Part shown: one piece after another, positions 8,607 through 17,806 of the stretch
Position numbering within the stretch: position 1 is the first letter of the stretch
Layout: the number at the start of each line of letters is the position of its first letter
DNA from: Microbacterium sp. APC 3901
GTDB lineage: Bacteria > Actinomycetota > Actinomycetes > Actinomycetales > Microbacteriaceae
Length of the DNA stretch: 64,000 nucleotides
Reading direction: 5' to 3'
Assembly (NCBI RefSeq): GCF_030407765.1
Contig: NZ_JASDCU010000004.1
Coordinates: 62,001-126,000, forward strand
Position numbers and translations under genes: made by a program
Notes under the pieces: generated by a model
What the model was told of the DNA's origin: nothing
The model's database searches: none
Seen by the model: the letters and a program-made list of their open reading frames with translations, nothing else

Positions 8607-9517
8607 CCTCCACCATGAATGTCAAGGTTCCCTCCGACCGGATCGCGGCTCCCAGCCCGTGGCGCTCGTTCGCCCGCATGGTGGGCACGCTCTGGTCCAA
8701 CGGCAAGGCCAGATTGGGCCTCATCATCCTCGGGCTGTTCGTGGTGGTGGCGGTGTTCGCGCCGCTGCTCGCCCCGTACGGCCCGAAGGTCAACACGTTC
8801 GAGCGCAACGCCGATGCGTCGGCCGCGCACTGGCTCGGCACCACCGCCGCGGGTGAGGACGTGCTGAGCCAGCTGATCTACGGCTCGCAGGTGAGCCTGC
8901 TGGTCGGCATGGCCGCCGGCATCCTCTCGACGATCGTCGCCGTGCTGATCGGTCTCAGCTGGGGCTACATGCGCGGCTTCCTGGGCGAGGTGGTCGGCTT
9001 CATCGTCAACCTCTTCCTCGTGATCCCGGGTCTCCCGCTCATGATCGTGATCGCCGCCTACCTGCAGAACGGCGGCATCCTGATGATCATCGCGGTCATC
9101 GTCGTCACCGGATGGGCCTGGGGTGCGCGCGTGCTGCGCAGCCAGACCCAGTCGCTGCGGGGCAACGACTTCGTCACCTCGGCGCAGTTCTCGGGTGACA
9201 GCCGGGCGCGCATCGTGTTCCGCGAGATCCTGCCGAACATGACGTCGATCATCGCCGGCACGCTCTTCGGTGCGGCGACCGCGGCGATCCTCGCCGAGGC
9301 CGGACTCGAGTTCCTCGGTCTCGGCGACTCCAGCATCGTCAGCTGGGGAACGATGCTCTACTGGGCGCAGAACTCCAACTCCCTGCTCACCGGGCAGTGG
9401 CTGCTGCTGTTCGCCCCCGGTCTCTGCATCGCCCTGCTCGCTCTGAGCCTGACACTGATCAACTTCGGCGTGGACGGCATCTCCAATCCGCGCCTGCGAG
9501 AGGGGAAGGGCCGATGA
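8603..9517 (+). CDS. ABC transporter permease, DppC/OppC type
   Basis: 304 residues. A cytosolic N-terminus precedes a first helix (about 37-58); HWLGTTAAGEDVLSQLIYGSQVSL is the conserved OppC N-terminal signature. Five more helices follow, with the EAA-like coupling loop NDFVTSAQFSGDSRARIVFREILPN at about 190-215 and the ending AGLEFLGLGDSSIVSWGTML typical of OppC. It is the second channel subunit of the importer. ATGA overlaps link it to the genes on both sides. Confidence 0.92.
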   Translation: MTSTMNVKVPSDRIAAPSPWRSFARMVGTLWSNGKARLGLIILGLFVVVAVFAPLLAPYGPKVNTFERNADASAAHWLGTTAAGEDVLSQLIYGSQVSLLVGMAAGILSTIVAVLIGLSWGYMRGFLGEVVGFIVNLFLVIPGLPLMIVIAAYLQNGGILMIIAVIVVTGWAWGARVLRSQTQSLRGNDFVTSAQFSGDSRARIVFREILPNMTSIIAGTLFGAATAAILAEAGLEFLGLGDSSIVSWGTMLYWAQNSNSLLTGQWLLLFAPGLCIALLALSLTLINFGVDGISNPRLREGKGR

Positions 9518-11226
9518 GCGCCATGGAACCCAACGACGTCCTGCTCGACGTGCAAGGCCTGTCCGTCGAGTACGCCTCGCCGGGTACGACGCCGGTCACC
9601 GCGGTCGAGAACGTCTCATTCACGCTGCGTCGTGGCGAGTTCGTCGGCCTCGTCGGCGAGTCCGGCTCGGGCAAGTCGACGCTCGGCTTCGCCCTGACGC
9701 GGCTGCAGAAGCCGCCGGCTCGCATCAGCGACGGGCGGATCCTGTTCGACGGCCGCGACATCCGCGAGCTCGACGCCGATGAGCTGCGTCGGCAGCGTCA
9801 GGGCGGTTTCGCGATGGTGCTGCAGTCGGGCATGAACGCGCTGAATCCCGTCCGCACGATCGGCAACCACTTCCGCGACATCTTCACCGCGCACGGGCAT
9901 GTGGCCCGCGACGCCCGCGATGCGAGAGCGAGGGAGCTGGTCGGCAAGGTCGGACTCGACCCCCTCGTGCTGTCGCGGTATCCGGGTGAGCTGTCGGGCG
10001 GCATGCGCCAGCGTGCCTCCATCGCGCTGGCGCTGTCGCTCGAACCGCAGCTGATGGTGTTCGACGAGCCGACCACCGCGCTCGACGTGCTCGTGCAGCA
10101 CGCCGTCATGGACACGATCAAGGATCTCCAGCGCTCCGAGCACTTCACCGCGATCCTCATCAGTCACGACCTCGGCATCGTGCTCGAGGCCACCGACCGT
10201 GTGATGGTCATGCACGAGGGCCGGATCGTCGAGGACGCGCCGAGCCTCGACGTCCTGCACCGCCCCCAGGACGAGTACACGCGGATGCTGCTGAGCCACT
10301 ACGCCGATCCTCGGGCCGAGTCGATCTCGATCCCCGGGTTCGTCGACCTCGGCACCCGCCGTCGGGAGGGGCGCTCGCGCACCGACCTGACCGAGACCCT
10401 GCCGACGGTGTCGCAGCGCGACACTCGCCGGGCGGATGCCGCGATCGTGGTCGAGGGCGTGTCGAAGCGCTACCCGGCGCCGCGTCGGGGCGAGCAGCCG
10501 GTGACCGCCGTCGACGACGTGTCATTCCGTCTGGAGCCGGGTGAGGCGCTCGCGCTCGTCGGCGCCTCCGGTTCGGGCAAGTCGACGATCGCGAAGCTCA
10601 TCACGGGCGTCGAGAAGCAGACCGAGGGCACCGTGCGCTTCGGCGACGTCGACGTCGCGACGCTGGGTCGCAAGGGACTCCGCGATCTGCGCAAGGACGT
10701 GCAGATGGTGTTCCAAGACCCCTATGCCGCGCTGAACCCGCTGCACACGGTCGAGTACGCGCTCAGCCGGCCGATCCGCAACTACACGCCGCTTCGAGGG
10801 CAGGAGGCGAGAGCTCGCGTGCTCGAGCTGCTCGAGACGGTGGGCCTGACGCCGGTCGAGCAGTTCGCGGCGAAGCTGCCGCATCAGCTCTCGGGCGGGC
10901 AGCGCCAGCGTGTCGTCATCGCCCGGGCGCTCGCCAGCGATCCGCAGGTGCTGATCGCCGACGAGCCCGTCTCGATGCTCGACGTGTCGCTGCGAGCCGG
11001 TGTGCTCGCGCTGCTCGAAGACCTGCGGGAGCGGTGGGGCATCAGCATGCTCTACATCACGCACGATCTGCTCAGCGCGCGTCTCGTGACCGAGAACATC
11101 CTCGTGCTCAACAGCGGTCGCGTCGTCGAACGCGGCGAGACCTCTCAGGTCCTTCAGCATCCGGAGGACCCTTACACGGTCCAGCTGTTGGATGCCGTGC
11201 CGAATCCATCCCGTATCTCGAAATAG
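9514..11226 (+). CDS. ABC transporter ATP-binding protein, fused DppD-DppF type
   Basis: 570 residues with two complete ATPase domains. Domain 1: Walker A GESGSGKST (about 48-56), signature LSGGMRQRAS, Walker B LMVFDEPTTALD. Domain 2: Walker A GASGSGKST (about 350-358), signature LSGGQRQRVV, Walker B VLIADEPVSMLD. Peptide and oligosaccharide Opp systems usually encode these as two proteins; here one polypeptide energises the transporter. Start chosen at ATG 9514 because it overlaps the DppC-type stop (ATGA) and homology begins soon after. The linker at about 265-300 contains arginine-rich sequence. It is followed 14 nt later by the beta-glucosidase. Confidence 0.93.
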   Translation: MSAMEPNDVLLDVQGLSVEYASPGTTPVTAVENVSFTLRRGEFVGLVGESGSGKSTLGFALTRLQKPPARISDGRILFDGRDIRELDADELRRQRQGGFAMVLQSGMNALNPVRTIGNHFRDIFTAHGHVARDARDARARELVGKVGLDPLVLSRYPGELSGGMRQRASIALALSLEPQLMVFDEPTTALDVLVQHAVMDTIKDLQRSEHFTAILISHDLGIVLEATDRVMVMHEGRIVEDAPSLDVLHRPQDEYTRMLLSHYADPRAESISIPGFVDLGTRRREGRSRTDLTETLPTVSQRDTRRADAAIVVEGVSKRYPAPRRGEQPVTAVDDVSFRLEPGEALALVGASGSGKSTIAKLITGVEKQTEGTVRFGDVDVATLGRKGLRDLRKDVQMVFQDPYAALNPLHTVEYALSRPIRNYTPLRGQEARARVLELLETVGLTPVEQFAAKLPHQLSGGQRQRVVIARALASDPQVLIADEPVSMLDVSLRAGVLALLEDLRERWGISMLYITHDLLSARLVTENILVLNSGRVVERGETSQVLQHPEDPYTVQLLDAVPNPSRISK

Positions 11227-11240
11227 AGAGGAGAGCACTC

Positions 11241-12410
11241 GTGCTCACATTCCCTGACGGCTTTCTCTGGGGTGCTGCGACCGCAGCCCATCAGGTGGAG
11301 GGGAACAATACGACCAGCAACTGGTGGGCCATGGAGCATGCTCCGGGCTCGCCCATGGTGGAGCCCTCGGGCGACGCCGCCGACCACTTCCACCGGTACC
11401 CGGAGGACATGCGGCTGCTGGCGGATGCCGGTCTGAACTCATACCGCTTCTCGATGGAGTGGGCCCGCATCGAGCCCGAGCGCGGGTTCGTCTCGCGGGC
11501 GATGCTCGACCACTACCGCCGCATGATCGACACGGCGCGCGAGAACGGGCTCGACCCCACGGTGACGCTGATGCACTTCACGGTGCCGCAGTGGTTCCAG
11601 AAGGACGGCTTCTGGCGTGCGGACGACGCGGTCGACCTGTTCTCTCGCTACGTCGAGACGGTGCTCCCGATCCTCGAGGGCGTGAAGTACGTCTGCACGA
11701 TCAACGAGCCGAACATCGCGGCGATGCTCGCCGGGGGAGAGGATGCAGCGAACCTCGTCGCGTTCGGACTGCCGAACCCCGACCTCGCGGTCGCCGACAC
11801 ACTGCTCGACGCGCACCACCGTGCGACAGAGATCCTGCACTCCGTCTCGGGCGTGCAGGCCGGATGGACGATCGCCACGCAGGCTTTCCACTCCACCGGG
11901 GAGCCCGGTGCCGACGAGATGCTCGCCGAGTACGGCGATCCGCGCGATCACTGGTACCTCGACCAGTCGGCCGGCGACGACTTCGTCGGCGTGCAGGCCT
12001 ACACCCGCACCTTCATCGGGCCCGAGGGGCCGCGGCCGGTCGCCGATGATGTCGAGACGACGCTCACCGGGTGGGAGTTCTTCCCCGAGGCGCTCGAGAT
12101 GGGCGTGCGCAGCGCCTGGGAGCGCAGCGGCGGAGTGCCGGTGCTCGTGACCGAGAACGGCATCGCGACCGCCGACGACACCCGTCGCATCGCGTACACG
12201 CAGGGTGCGCTCGAGGGGCTGCACCGTGCGATCTCGGATGGCATCGAGGTGAAGGCGTACCAGCACTGGAGCGCGCTCGACAACTACGAGTGGGCCAGCG
12301 GATTCCGTCCGACCTTCGGGCTGATCGGCTTCGACCACGAGACGTTCGAGCGCGCGCCGAAGCCGTCTCTCGCATGGCTGGGCGAGGTCGCACGCCGCAA
12401 CGGGCTCTGA
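11241..12410 (+). CDS. Glycoside hydrolase family 1 beta-glucosidase (short form)
   Basis: 389 residues, no signal peptide, so cytosolic. LTFPDGFLWGAATAAHQVEG is the GH1 N-terminal signature. E156 in TINEPN is the acid/base and E305 in VTENGIA is the nucleophile, so the retaining mechanism is intact. The QHWSALDNYEWASGFRPTFGL C-terminal aglycone/glycone site is present. The protein is about 60 residues shorter than most GH1 enzymes, mainly between the two catalytic glutamates. It probably hydrolyses imported beta-glucosides such as cellobiose. The GTG start follows GAGAGGAG-like sequence at about 11226-11235. It is the last gene of the operon, followed by a GC-rich hairpin. Confidence 0.93.
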   Translation: MLTFPDGFLWGAATAAHQVEGNNTTSNWWAMEHAPGSPMVEPSGDAADHFHRYPEDMRLLADAGLNSYRFSMEWARIEPERGFVSRAMLDHYRRMIDTARENGLDPTVTLMHFTVPQWFQKDGFWRADDAVDLFSRYVETVLPILEGVKYVCTINEPNIAAMLAGGEDAANLVAFGLPNPDLAVADTLLDAHHRATEILHSVSGVQAGWTIATQAFHSTGEPGADEMLAEYGDPRDHWYLDQSAGDDFVGVQAYTRTFIGPEGPRPVADDVETTLTGWEFFPEALEMGVRSAWERSGGVPVLVTENGIATADDTRRIAYTQGALEGLHRAISDGIEVKAYQHWSALDNYEWASGFRPTFGLIGFDHETFERAPKPSLAWLGEVARRNGL

Positions 12411-12418
12411 GCCGAACG

Positions 12419-12441
12419 GCCCCGGGGTCATGCCCCGGGGC
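12419..12441. terminator. GC hairpin after the beta-glucosidase operon
   Basis: Perfect 9-bp stem GCCCCGGGG/CCCCGGGGC around TCATG, without a T tract. Its right arm touches the -10 (TACTCT) of the next gene, so termination and the downstream promoter are superimposed. Confidence 0.6.
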
Positions 12442-12447
12442 TACTCT
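12442..12447 (+). promoter_or_regulatory. Leaderless -10 box (TACTCT) of the molybdopterin oxidoreductase gene
   Basis: TACTCT, then 6 nt, then ATG 12454. This decides the start against the in-frame ATG at 12430, which lies in the terminator loop. Confidence 0.65.
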
Positions 12448-12453
12448 CGGATC

Positions 12454-13995
12454 ATGACCCACGCAGTCCGCGCGAAGCGCGGTGACAGGCTCCGATCGGC
12501 GGCCGCCGGGCTGAGCGCAGCGGTCGTCGCGGTCGGCCTGGCTGAGCTGGTCGCCGCTGTCGTCGAACCCGGCGCGAGCCCGTTCGCCGTGATCGGCAGC
12601 GGGCTCATCGACCTGGCACCCAGCTGGGCGAAGGATGCGGCGATCGCGCTGTTCGGCACCGGCGACAAGGTCGCCCTCCTCACCGGGATCGCCATCGTGC
12701 TGGCAGGCGTGGCGGCGCTCGCAGGCATCCTCGAGTCCCGCCGGTCGGGTGTGGGATCCGCGATCCTCGCCGCTCTCGGCGTGCTCGCCCTCGTGGCCGC
12801 GATGATCCGTCCGGGGGCGGGGCCGTTCGCCTGGCTCCCCGGCCTCGTGGCGGGAGCGGTCGCGGTCGTCGCGCTGCGGCTTCTCATGCGCAGGGTGCAT
12901 CCGGTGCCGTACCTCCGCGCCGAGCATGACGAGCGGCGGCAGTTCCTGCTGTGGACCGTCGGCGTCGCCGCCACCGGCGTCGTGGCGCTCGCGATCGGCA
13001 ACGCCGCCCGTGGTGTGACCCGGTCGATCGAGGCGGTGCGCGGTGCGCTTCGGCTGCCGAAGGCGGCCGACCCCGCGCCGGCGGTCGCGGCCGGAGCCGA
13101 ACTCGACATCGTGGGGCTTGCGCCGGTCGTCACCCCGAACGCGCAGTTCTACCGCATCGACACCGCGCTGATCGTGCCGCGGATCGACCCCGCCGACTGG
13201 TCGCTGCGGATCCACGGGATGGTCGACCGTGAGATCGTCATCACGTGGGACGAGTTGCTCGCCCTGCCGATGAAGGAGTCGCATGTGACGCTCGCGTGCG
13301 TGTCGAACGAGGTGGGCGGAGACCTGATCGGCAATGCGCTGTGGCTCGGGCATCCGGTCCGAGACCTCCTCTCGCGGGCGGGCGTCGACCCCGAGGCAGA
13401 CATGGTGCTGTCGACCTCGTCCGACGGTTTCACGGCCTCGACCCCGATCGAGGCGCTGACCGACGACCGCGACGCTCTGCTCGCCGTCGGCATGAACGGC
13501 GATCCGCTGCCCATCGAGCACGGTTTCCCGGTGCGCATGGTCGTGCCGGGGCTCTACGGCTATGTGTCGGCGACCAAGTGGGTGACCGATCTCGAGGTCA
13601 CCCGGTTCGACCGTGCGACCGCGTACTGGACGGATCGCGGATGGTCGGAGCGGGGCCCGATCAAGCTGCAGTCGCGCATCGATGTGCCGCGCCGAGGCAC
13701 CCGGATCGAGGCGGGCGATGCCGTCATCGCGGGCATGGCCTGGCAGCAGCACGTCGGCGTCGAGGGTGTCGAGGTGCGGATCGACGACGGCCCATGGCGT
13801 CGGGCGGAACTCGCCACCGCCATCTCGGACGACACCTGGGCGCAGTGGCGCCTCGACTGGACGGCCGAGAGCGGAGCGCACACGATCGAGTGCCGCGCGA
13901 TCAGCGCGGACGGCGAGACCCAGACCTCCGACCCGGCCGACGTCGTGCCCGACGGAGCGCAGGGGTGGCACCGCATCCAGGTGTCGGTCGCCTGA
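12454..13995 (+). CDS. Membrane-anchored molybdopterin-dependent oxidoreductase (sulfite-oxidase family)
   Basis: 513 residues. The first about 165 residues hold four to five hydrophobic helices; the rest lies on the far side of the membrane. The sulfite-oxidase fold follows: HVTLACVSNEVGGDLIGNALWLG contains Cys282, the expected molybdenum ligand, and GFPVRMVVPGLYGYVSATKWVTDLEV is a family hallmark. The C-terminal about 100 residues resemble the Mo-co dimerisation domain (GMAWQQHVGVEGVEVRIDDGPW). A cytochrome or haem domain is absent, so the electron donor or acceptor is unknown; the substrate may be sulfite or an oxidised protein or metabolite. It stands alone between the GH1 operon and metG and has its own leaderless promoter. 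Confidence 0.88.
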   Translation: MTHAVRAKRGDRLRSAAAGLSAAVVAVGLAELVAAVVEPGASPFAVIGSGLIDLAPSWAKDAAIALFGTGDKVALLTGIAIVLAGVAALAGILESRRSGVGSAILAALGVLALVAAMIRPGAGPFAWLPGLVAGAVAVVALRLLMRRVHPVPYLRAEHDERRQFLLWTVGVAATGVVALAIGNAARGVTRSIEAVRGALRLPKAADPAPAVAAGAELDIVGLAPVVTPNAQFYRIDTALIVPRIDPADWSLRIHGMVDREIVITWDELLALPMKESHVTLACVSNEVGGDLIGNALWLGHPVRDLLSRAGVDPEADMVLSTSSDGFTASTPIEALTDDRDALLAVGMNGDPLPIEHGFPVRMVVPGLYGYVSATKWVTDLEVTRFDRATAYWTDRGWSERGPIKLQSRIDVPRRGTRIEAGDAVIAGMAWQQHVGVEGVEVRIDDGPWRRAELATAISDDTWAQWRLDWTAESGAHTIECRAISADGETQTSDPADVVPDGAQGWHRIQVSVA

Positions 13996-14020
13996 GCGTA
14001 ACGACCGCCTGCATCCCGCC

Positions 14021-14026
14021 TAGAAT
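14021..14026 (+). promoter_or_regulatory. Leaderless -10 box (TAGAAT) of metG
   Basis: TAGAAT, 7 nt, ATG 14034; no ribosome binding site in between. Confidence 0.7.
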
Positions 14027-14033
14027 TGTCCCC

Positions 14034-15611
14034 ATGCCCGCAGGCGAATCGTTCTACATCACCACGCCCATCTACTACCCCTCCGATGTGCCTCACATCG
14101 GCCACGGGTACACCTCGGTGGCGGTCGACGCGCTCGCGCGCTGGCACCGTCAGGGCGGCGATGACACGTGGATGCTGACGGGCACCGACGAGCACGGCCA
14201 GAAGATGCTCCGCGCGGCGGCGGCGAACGACGTCACCCCCCAGGAGTGGGTCGACAAGCTCGTCACCGAGGCGTGGTTCCCGCTGCTCGAGACGCTCGAC
14301 GTCGCCAACGACGACTTCATCCGCACGACGCAGGAGCGCCACGAGACCAACGTGCAGACGTTCTTCCAGCGTCTCTACGACCGCGGATACATCTACGCGG
14401 GCGAGTACGAGGCGCTGTACTGCGTCGGCTGCGAGGAGTTCAAGCCCGAATCCGAGATCGTCGACGGCACGGGTCCGTTCGAGGGCCTCAAGGTGTGCGC
14501 GATCCACTCGAAGCCCCTCGAACTGCTGCAGGAGAAGAACTACTTCTTCAAGCTCAGCGAGTTCCAGGACCGTCTGCTCGAGCTCTACAAGACCCAGCCC
14601 GACTTCGTGCGCCCCGACTCGGCGCGCAACGAGGTCGTCTCCTTCGTGAGCCAGGGACTCAAGGACCTCTCGATCTCGCGGTCGACCTTCGACTGGGGCA
14701 TCCCGCTGCCCTGGGACGAGTCGCACGTCATCTACGTGTGGGTCGACGCGCTGCTCAACTACGCCACCGCGGTCGGCTACGGCTCCGACCAGGAGACGTT
14801 CGACCGCCGCTGGCCCGCGTATCACGTGGTCGGCAAGGACATCCTGCGCTTCCACGCGGTGATCTGGCCCGCGCTGCTGATGGCCGCCGGTCTCGACGTG
14901 CCCAAGGGTGTGTTCGCGCACGGGTGGCTGCTGGTCGGCGGCGAGAAGATGTCGAAGTCGAAGCTCACCGGCATCGCACCGACCGAGATCACCGACGTCT
15001 TCGGCTCCGACGCCTACCGCTACTACTTCCTCTCAGCGATCGCGTTCGGCCAGGACGGCTCGTTCTCGTGGGAAGACCTGTCGGCCCGCTACCAGGCCGA
15101 GCTCGCGAACGGCTTCGGCAACCTCGCGTCACGCACCACGGCGATGATCGAGAAGTACTTCGAGGGCATCGTGCCGCCCCCCGCCGAGTATTCCGAGAAG
15201 GATCTCGAGATCCAGAAGATCGTCGCGGATGCCGCCTCGAACGCGGATGCCGCGATCGAGCAGTTCCGCATCGACGAGGCCATCTCGTCGATCTGGACGA
15301 TCGTCGATGCGCTCAACGGCTACATCACCGAGAACGAGCCGTGGGCACTGGCCCGCGACGAGGCTCAGCGCGGCCGTCTGGGCACCGTGCTCTACACGTG
15401 TGCCGAGGGTCTTCGTGCCCTCGCGGTGCTGCTCTCGCCGGTGATGCCGCAGTCGACCGAGAAGCTCTGGGTCGCCCTCGGCGCAGCCGAGAGCCTCGGG
15501 CGTCTGCAGGACCAGCCGATCCGCGAGGCGGGAGCCTGGGGCGTGCTGCGCCCCGGAACCGGCGTCAACGGACTCAGCCCGCTGTTCCCGCGGGTGGAGT
15601 CCGCCGCCTGA
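14034..15611 (+). CDS. metG: Methionyl-tRNA synthetase
   Basis: 525 residues, class I synthetase. HIGH motif in VPHIGHGYTSV (about 18-28), KMSKS in GEKMSKSKL (about 303-311), and the connecting domain with YCVGCEEFKPESE where only part of the zinc knuckle is present. The C-terminal anticodon-binding helical domain ends at residue 525 with no tRBD/EMAP extension, the usual actinobacterial form. It charges tRNA-Met. ATG 14034 is fixed by homology and by the TAGAAT box 7 nt upstream; the open frame extends much further 5' but overlaps the previous gene in another frame. tatD follows after 2 nt. Confidence 0.97.
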   Translation: MPAGESFYITTPIYYPSDVPHIGHGYTSVAVDALARWHRQGGDDTWMLTGTDEHGQKMLRAAAANDVTPQEWVDKLVTEAWFPLLETLDVANDDFIRTTQERHETNVQTFFQRLYDRGYIYAGEYEALYCVGCEEFKPESEIVDGTGPFEGLKVCAIHSKPLELLQEKNYFFKLSEFQDRLLELYKTQPDFVRPDSARNEVVSFVSQGLKDLSISRSTFDWGIPLPWDESHVIYVWVDALLNYATAVGYGSDQETFDRRWPAYHVVGKDILRFHAVIWPALLMAAGLDVPKGVFAHGWLLVGGEKMSKSKLTGIAPTEITDVFGSDAYRYYFLSAIAFGQDGSFSWEDLSARYQAELANGFGNLASRTTAMIEKYFEGIVPPPAEYSEKDLEIQKIVADAASNADAAIEQFRIDEAISSIWTIVDALNGYITENEPWALARDEAQRGRLGTVLYTCAEGLRALAVLLSPVMPQSTEKLWVALGAAESLGRLQDQPIREAGAWGVLRPGTGVNGLSPLFPRVESAA

Positions 15612-15613
15612 GC

Positions 15614-16483
15614 ATGACCTACGTGCAGCAGCGAGACGGCGAGGGGCGCAGGAATCTGCGGTATCCGGCGGCTCCCGAGCCGCTCGCCGTGCCCGTCTAC
15701 GACAACCACGCGCATCTCGAGATCCTCGACGGCGATGAGCCTCTGTCGCTGACCGAACAGCTCGATCGCGCCGCGGCGGTGGGCATCGCCGGCGTGGTGC
15801 AGGCGTCGGGCGACATCGAGTCGTCTCGCTGGGCGGTCGAGGCCGCGGAGTCGGACTCCCGTGTGCTCGCTGCTGTCGCGATCCACCCGAACGATGCTCC
15901 CGCGTACGCCGAAGAGGGGCGCCTCGAAGAGGCCATCGCGGTGATCGACGAGCTCGCCGCGCACCCCCGCACGCGGGCGATCGGCGAGACGGGACTCGAC
16001 TTCTTCCGCACCGAACCCGAACGCCGAGCACCGCAGTTCGAGTCCTTCGAGGCGCACATCGCCCTCGCCAAGAAGCACGGCATCGCGATGCAGATCCATG
16101 ATCGCGACGCGCATGACGCGGTGCTCGAGACGCTCTCCCGCGTCGGAGCGCCCGAGCGCACCGTCTTCCACTGCTTCTCCGGTGACGACGCGATGGCGCG
16201 GATCTGCACGGATGCCGGCTATCACCTGTCCTTCGCGGGCAACGTCACGTTCAAGAACGCGCAGAACCTGCGCGATGCACTGAAGGTCACGCCGCTCGAT
16301 CGCATCCTGGTCGAGACCGATGCGCCGTTCCTCACCCCCACGCCGCTGCGCGGTCGGCCGAACGCCCCGTATCTGGTGCCGATCACGGTGCGGTTCATGG
16401 CCGCCGAGCTCGGCATCGAGGTCGACGAGCTCTCTGCCCGGCTCGCCGCCAACACCCTGCGGGTCTACGGCTCGTTCGACTGA
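15614..16483 (+). CDS. tatD: TatD-family metal-dependent deoxyribonuclease
   Basis: 289 residues. Metal ligands are visible in order: YDNHAHLE (HxH), RAIGETGLDFF (Glu), MQIHDRDAH (His), VFHCFSG (His) and VETDAPFL (Asp). This is the complete TatD set, so a 3'-exonuclease/hydrolase role is likely. The first about 25 residues before VPVYDNH are an actinobacterial extension. It begins 2 nt after metG, as in the conserved metG-tatD-ksgA-ispE block. Its last 19 bp overlap the 3' end of the convergent MFS gene. Confidence 0.93.
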   Translation: MTYVQQRDGEGRRNLRYPAAPEPLAVPVYDNHAHLEILDGDEPLSLTEQLDRAAAVGIAGVVQASGDIESSRWAVEAAESDSRVLAAVAIHPNDAPAYAEEGRLEEAIAVIDELAAHPRTRAIGETGLDFFRTEPERRAPQFESFEAHIALAKKHGIAMQIHDRDAHDAVLETLSRVGAPERTVFHCFSGDDAMARICTDAGYHLSFAGNVTFKNAQNLRDALKVTPLDRILVETDAPFLTPTPLRGRPNAPYLVPITVRFMAAELGIEVDELSARLAANTLRVYGSFD

Positions 16484-17751
16484 ATCTCGATCGCCTGGGT
16501 GTCGGAGACCGGCTTCGCCGACACGATCTGCGAGATCGGCTTCCACACGAGCAGCAGGGTGAGCGCCGCACCGACGAACGCGAACCACCACGGTGCGGTG
16601 AGCCCCCAGAACTGCGCGATCACGCCGCCCAGGGCCTGACCGATGACCATGCCGCCGAACACGCCGACCATGTTGACCGAGGCGACCCGCCCCTGCAGCT
16701 CTGGTGGCACGAGGCGCTGACGGACCGTCGTCGAGATCGTGCCCCAGATGAACGCGTAGGCGCCGAAGACGAACATGATCACGAGCGCGACCCACCCGGT
16801 GCTGGTGAGCGCGAAGGCGAGGTGCATCAGCACTTCGAGGGACAGCACGACGCGCATGAGCGTGGCGAACGACACATGCCTCTCGAGCCAGCCGAAGCAC
16901 AGCGTGGCGAGGATGCCGCCCGCCGCTGAGGCGGTCGTCAGTGCTCCATAGCCGACGGCGCCCATGTTCAGATGCTCTGTGGCATAGAGCACCAGCACGC
17001 CCCACGGGGCCGCCCACGTGACGTTGAAGACCAGGATGATGAGCACCAGCATCCGCACCGGGGGATTCTGCCAGAGCCACCGCAGGCCCTCGGCGATGTC
17101 GGTGTGCACGTGGGGCTTCTCGTGGGTCCCTGAGCCTGTCGACGTGCGAGGAGGCACGGGCGTGCGGGCCATGCGCGAGATCAGGACGACCGCGAGGAGC
17201 ACGCAGAGGATCTCGAGCAGGAAGGGCCACGCCGTGCCCGCGGCGAAGAGGAAGGCACCGAGGGGTGGACCCGCGAACTGGTTGGCGACCAGATATCCGG
17301 CCTGCAGACGAGCGTTGCCGAGGCCGAGATCCGCAGGCTTCACGAGCATCGGCAGCAGTGTGCTGCCCGCCGTGTCGACGAACACCTCCGCCGTGCCGTA
17401 GAGGAAGGCCACCGCGAGCACGATCCAGATGTTCGCCGTGCCTGTCAGCAGGAATGCGCAGAGACCCGCGAGCACGACGGCTCGCGCGGCATTGGCGACC
17501 ATCACCAGCCGCCGGCGGTCGAAGCGGTCGGCGATCGCTCCGGCATGCAGGCCGAACAGCAGCCACGGGAGGAACTGCAGGATGGCGCCGGCCGCGACGA
17601 GGATCGGCGATGACGTCATCGAGGCGATGAGCAGCGGAGCGGCGGCGAGAGCGACGCCGTCTCCGACGTTGCTCGTCCACGACGATGCGAGCAGCCAGCG
17701 GAAATCCCTGCCCATCCGACGAGGCGCGATCAGTTCACCGAGGGAGGGCAC
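16465..17751 (-). CDS. MFS transporter, probable exporter (MFS_3/enterobactin-exporter-like)
   Basis: 428 residues with 12 predicted helices. FRWLLASSWTSNVGDGVALAAAPLL at the N-terminus and ADRFDRRRLVM (motif A, between helices 2 and 3, about 75-85) place it among EntS/macrolide-efflux-like MFS proteins. A charged central loop at about 195-225 joins the two six-helix halves. The substrate is unknown. The gene sits on the opposite strand where many actinobacteria carry rpfB, between tatD and ksgA. The GTG start follows TAGTCT by 6 nt on the minus strand. The 3' end overlaps tatD by 19 bp. Confidence 0.87.
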   Translation of the reverse strand: MPSLGELIAPRRMGRDFRWLLASSWTSNVGDGVALAAAPLLIASMTSSPILVAAGAILQFLPWLLFGLHAGAIADRFDRRRLVMVANAARAVVLAGLCAFLLTGTANIWIVLAVAFLYGTAEVFVDTAGSTLLPMLVKPADLGLGNARLQAGYLVANQFAGPPLGAFLFAAGTAWPFLLEILCVLLAVVLISRMARTPVPPRTSTGSGTHEKPHVHTDIAEGLRWLWQNPPVRMLVLIILVFNVTWAAPWGVLVLYATEHLNMGAVGYGALTTASAAGGILATLCFGWLERHVSFATLMRVVLSLEVLMHLAFALTSTGWVALVIMFVFGAYAFIWGTISTTVRQRLVPPELQGRVASVNMVGVFGGMVIGQALGGVIAQFWGLTAPWWFAFVGAALTLLLVWKPISQIVSAKPVSDTQAIEIQSNEP

Positions 17752-17757
17752 CAGAGA

Positions 17758-17763
17758 AGACTA
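17758..17763 (-). promoter_or_regulatory. Leaderless -10 box (TAGTCT) of the MFS gene
   Basis: On the minus strand TAGTCT, then TCTCTG, then the GTG start at 17751. Confidence 0.65.
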
Positions 17764-17794
17764 CTTGCGGGTTCGGACACCGGTGGAGGTGGGG

Positions 17795-17800
17795 GACAAT
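17795..17800 (+). promoter_or_regulatory. Probable -10 box (GACAAT) of ksgA
   Basis: GACAAT, 6 nt, ATG 17807. TTCGGA at 17772-17777 gives a 17-bp spacer as a possible -35. The 6-nt leader could also be read as a GGAG ribosome site, but it is too close to the ATG. Confidence 0.5.
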
Positions 17801-17806
17801 GGAGCA

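Noticed and set aside
13245..14033. 5' extension of the metG frame
   Set aside because: Overlaps the Mo-oxidoreductase in another frame; MetG homology and the -10 fit ATG 14034.
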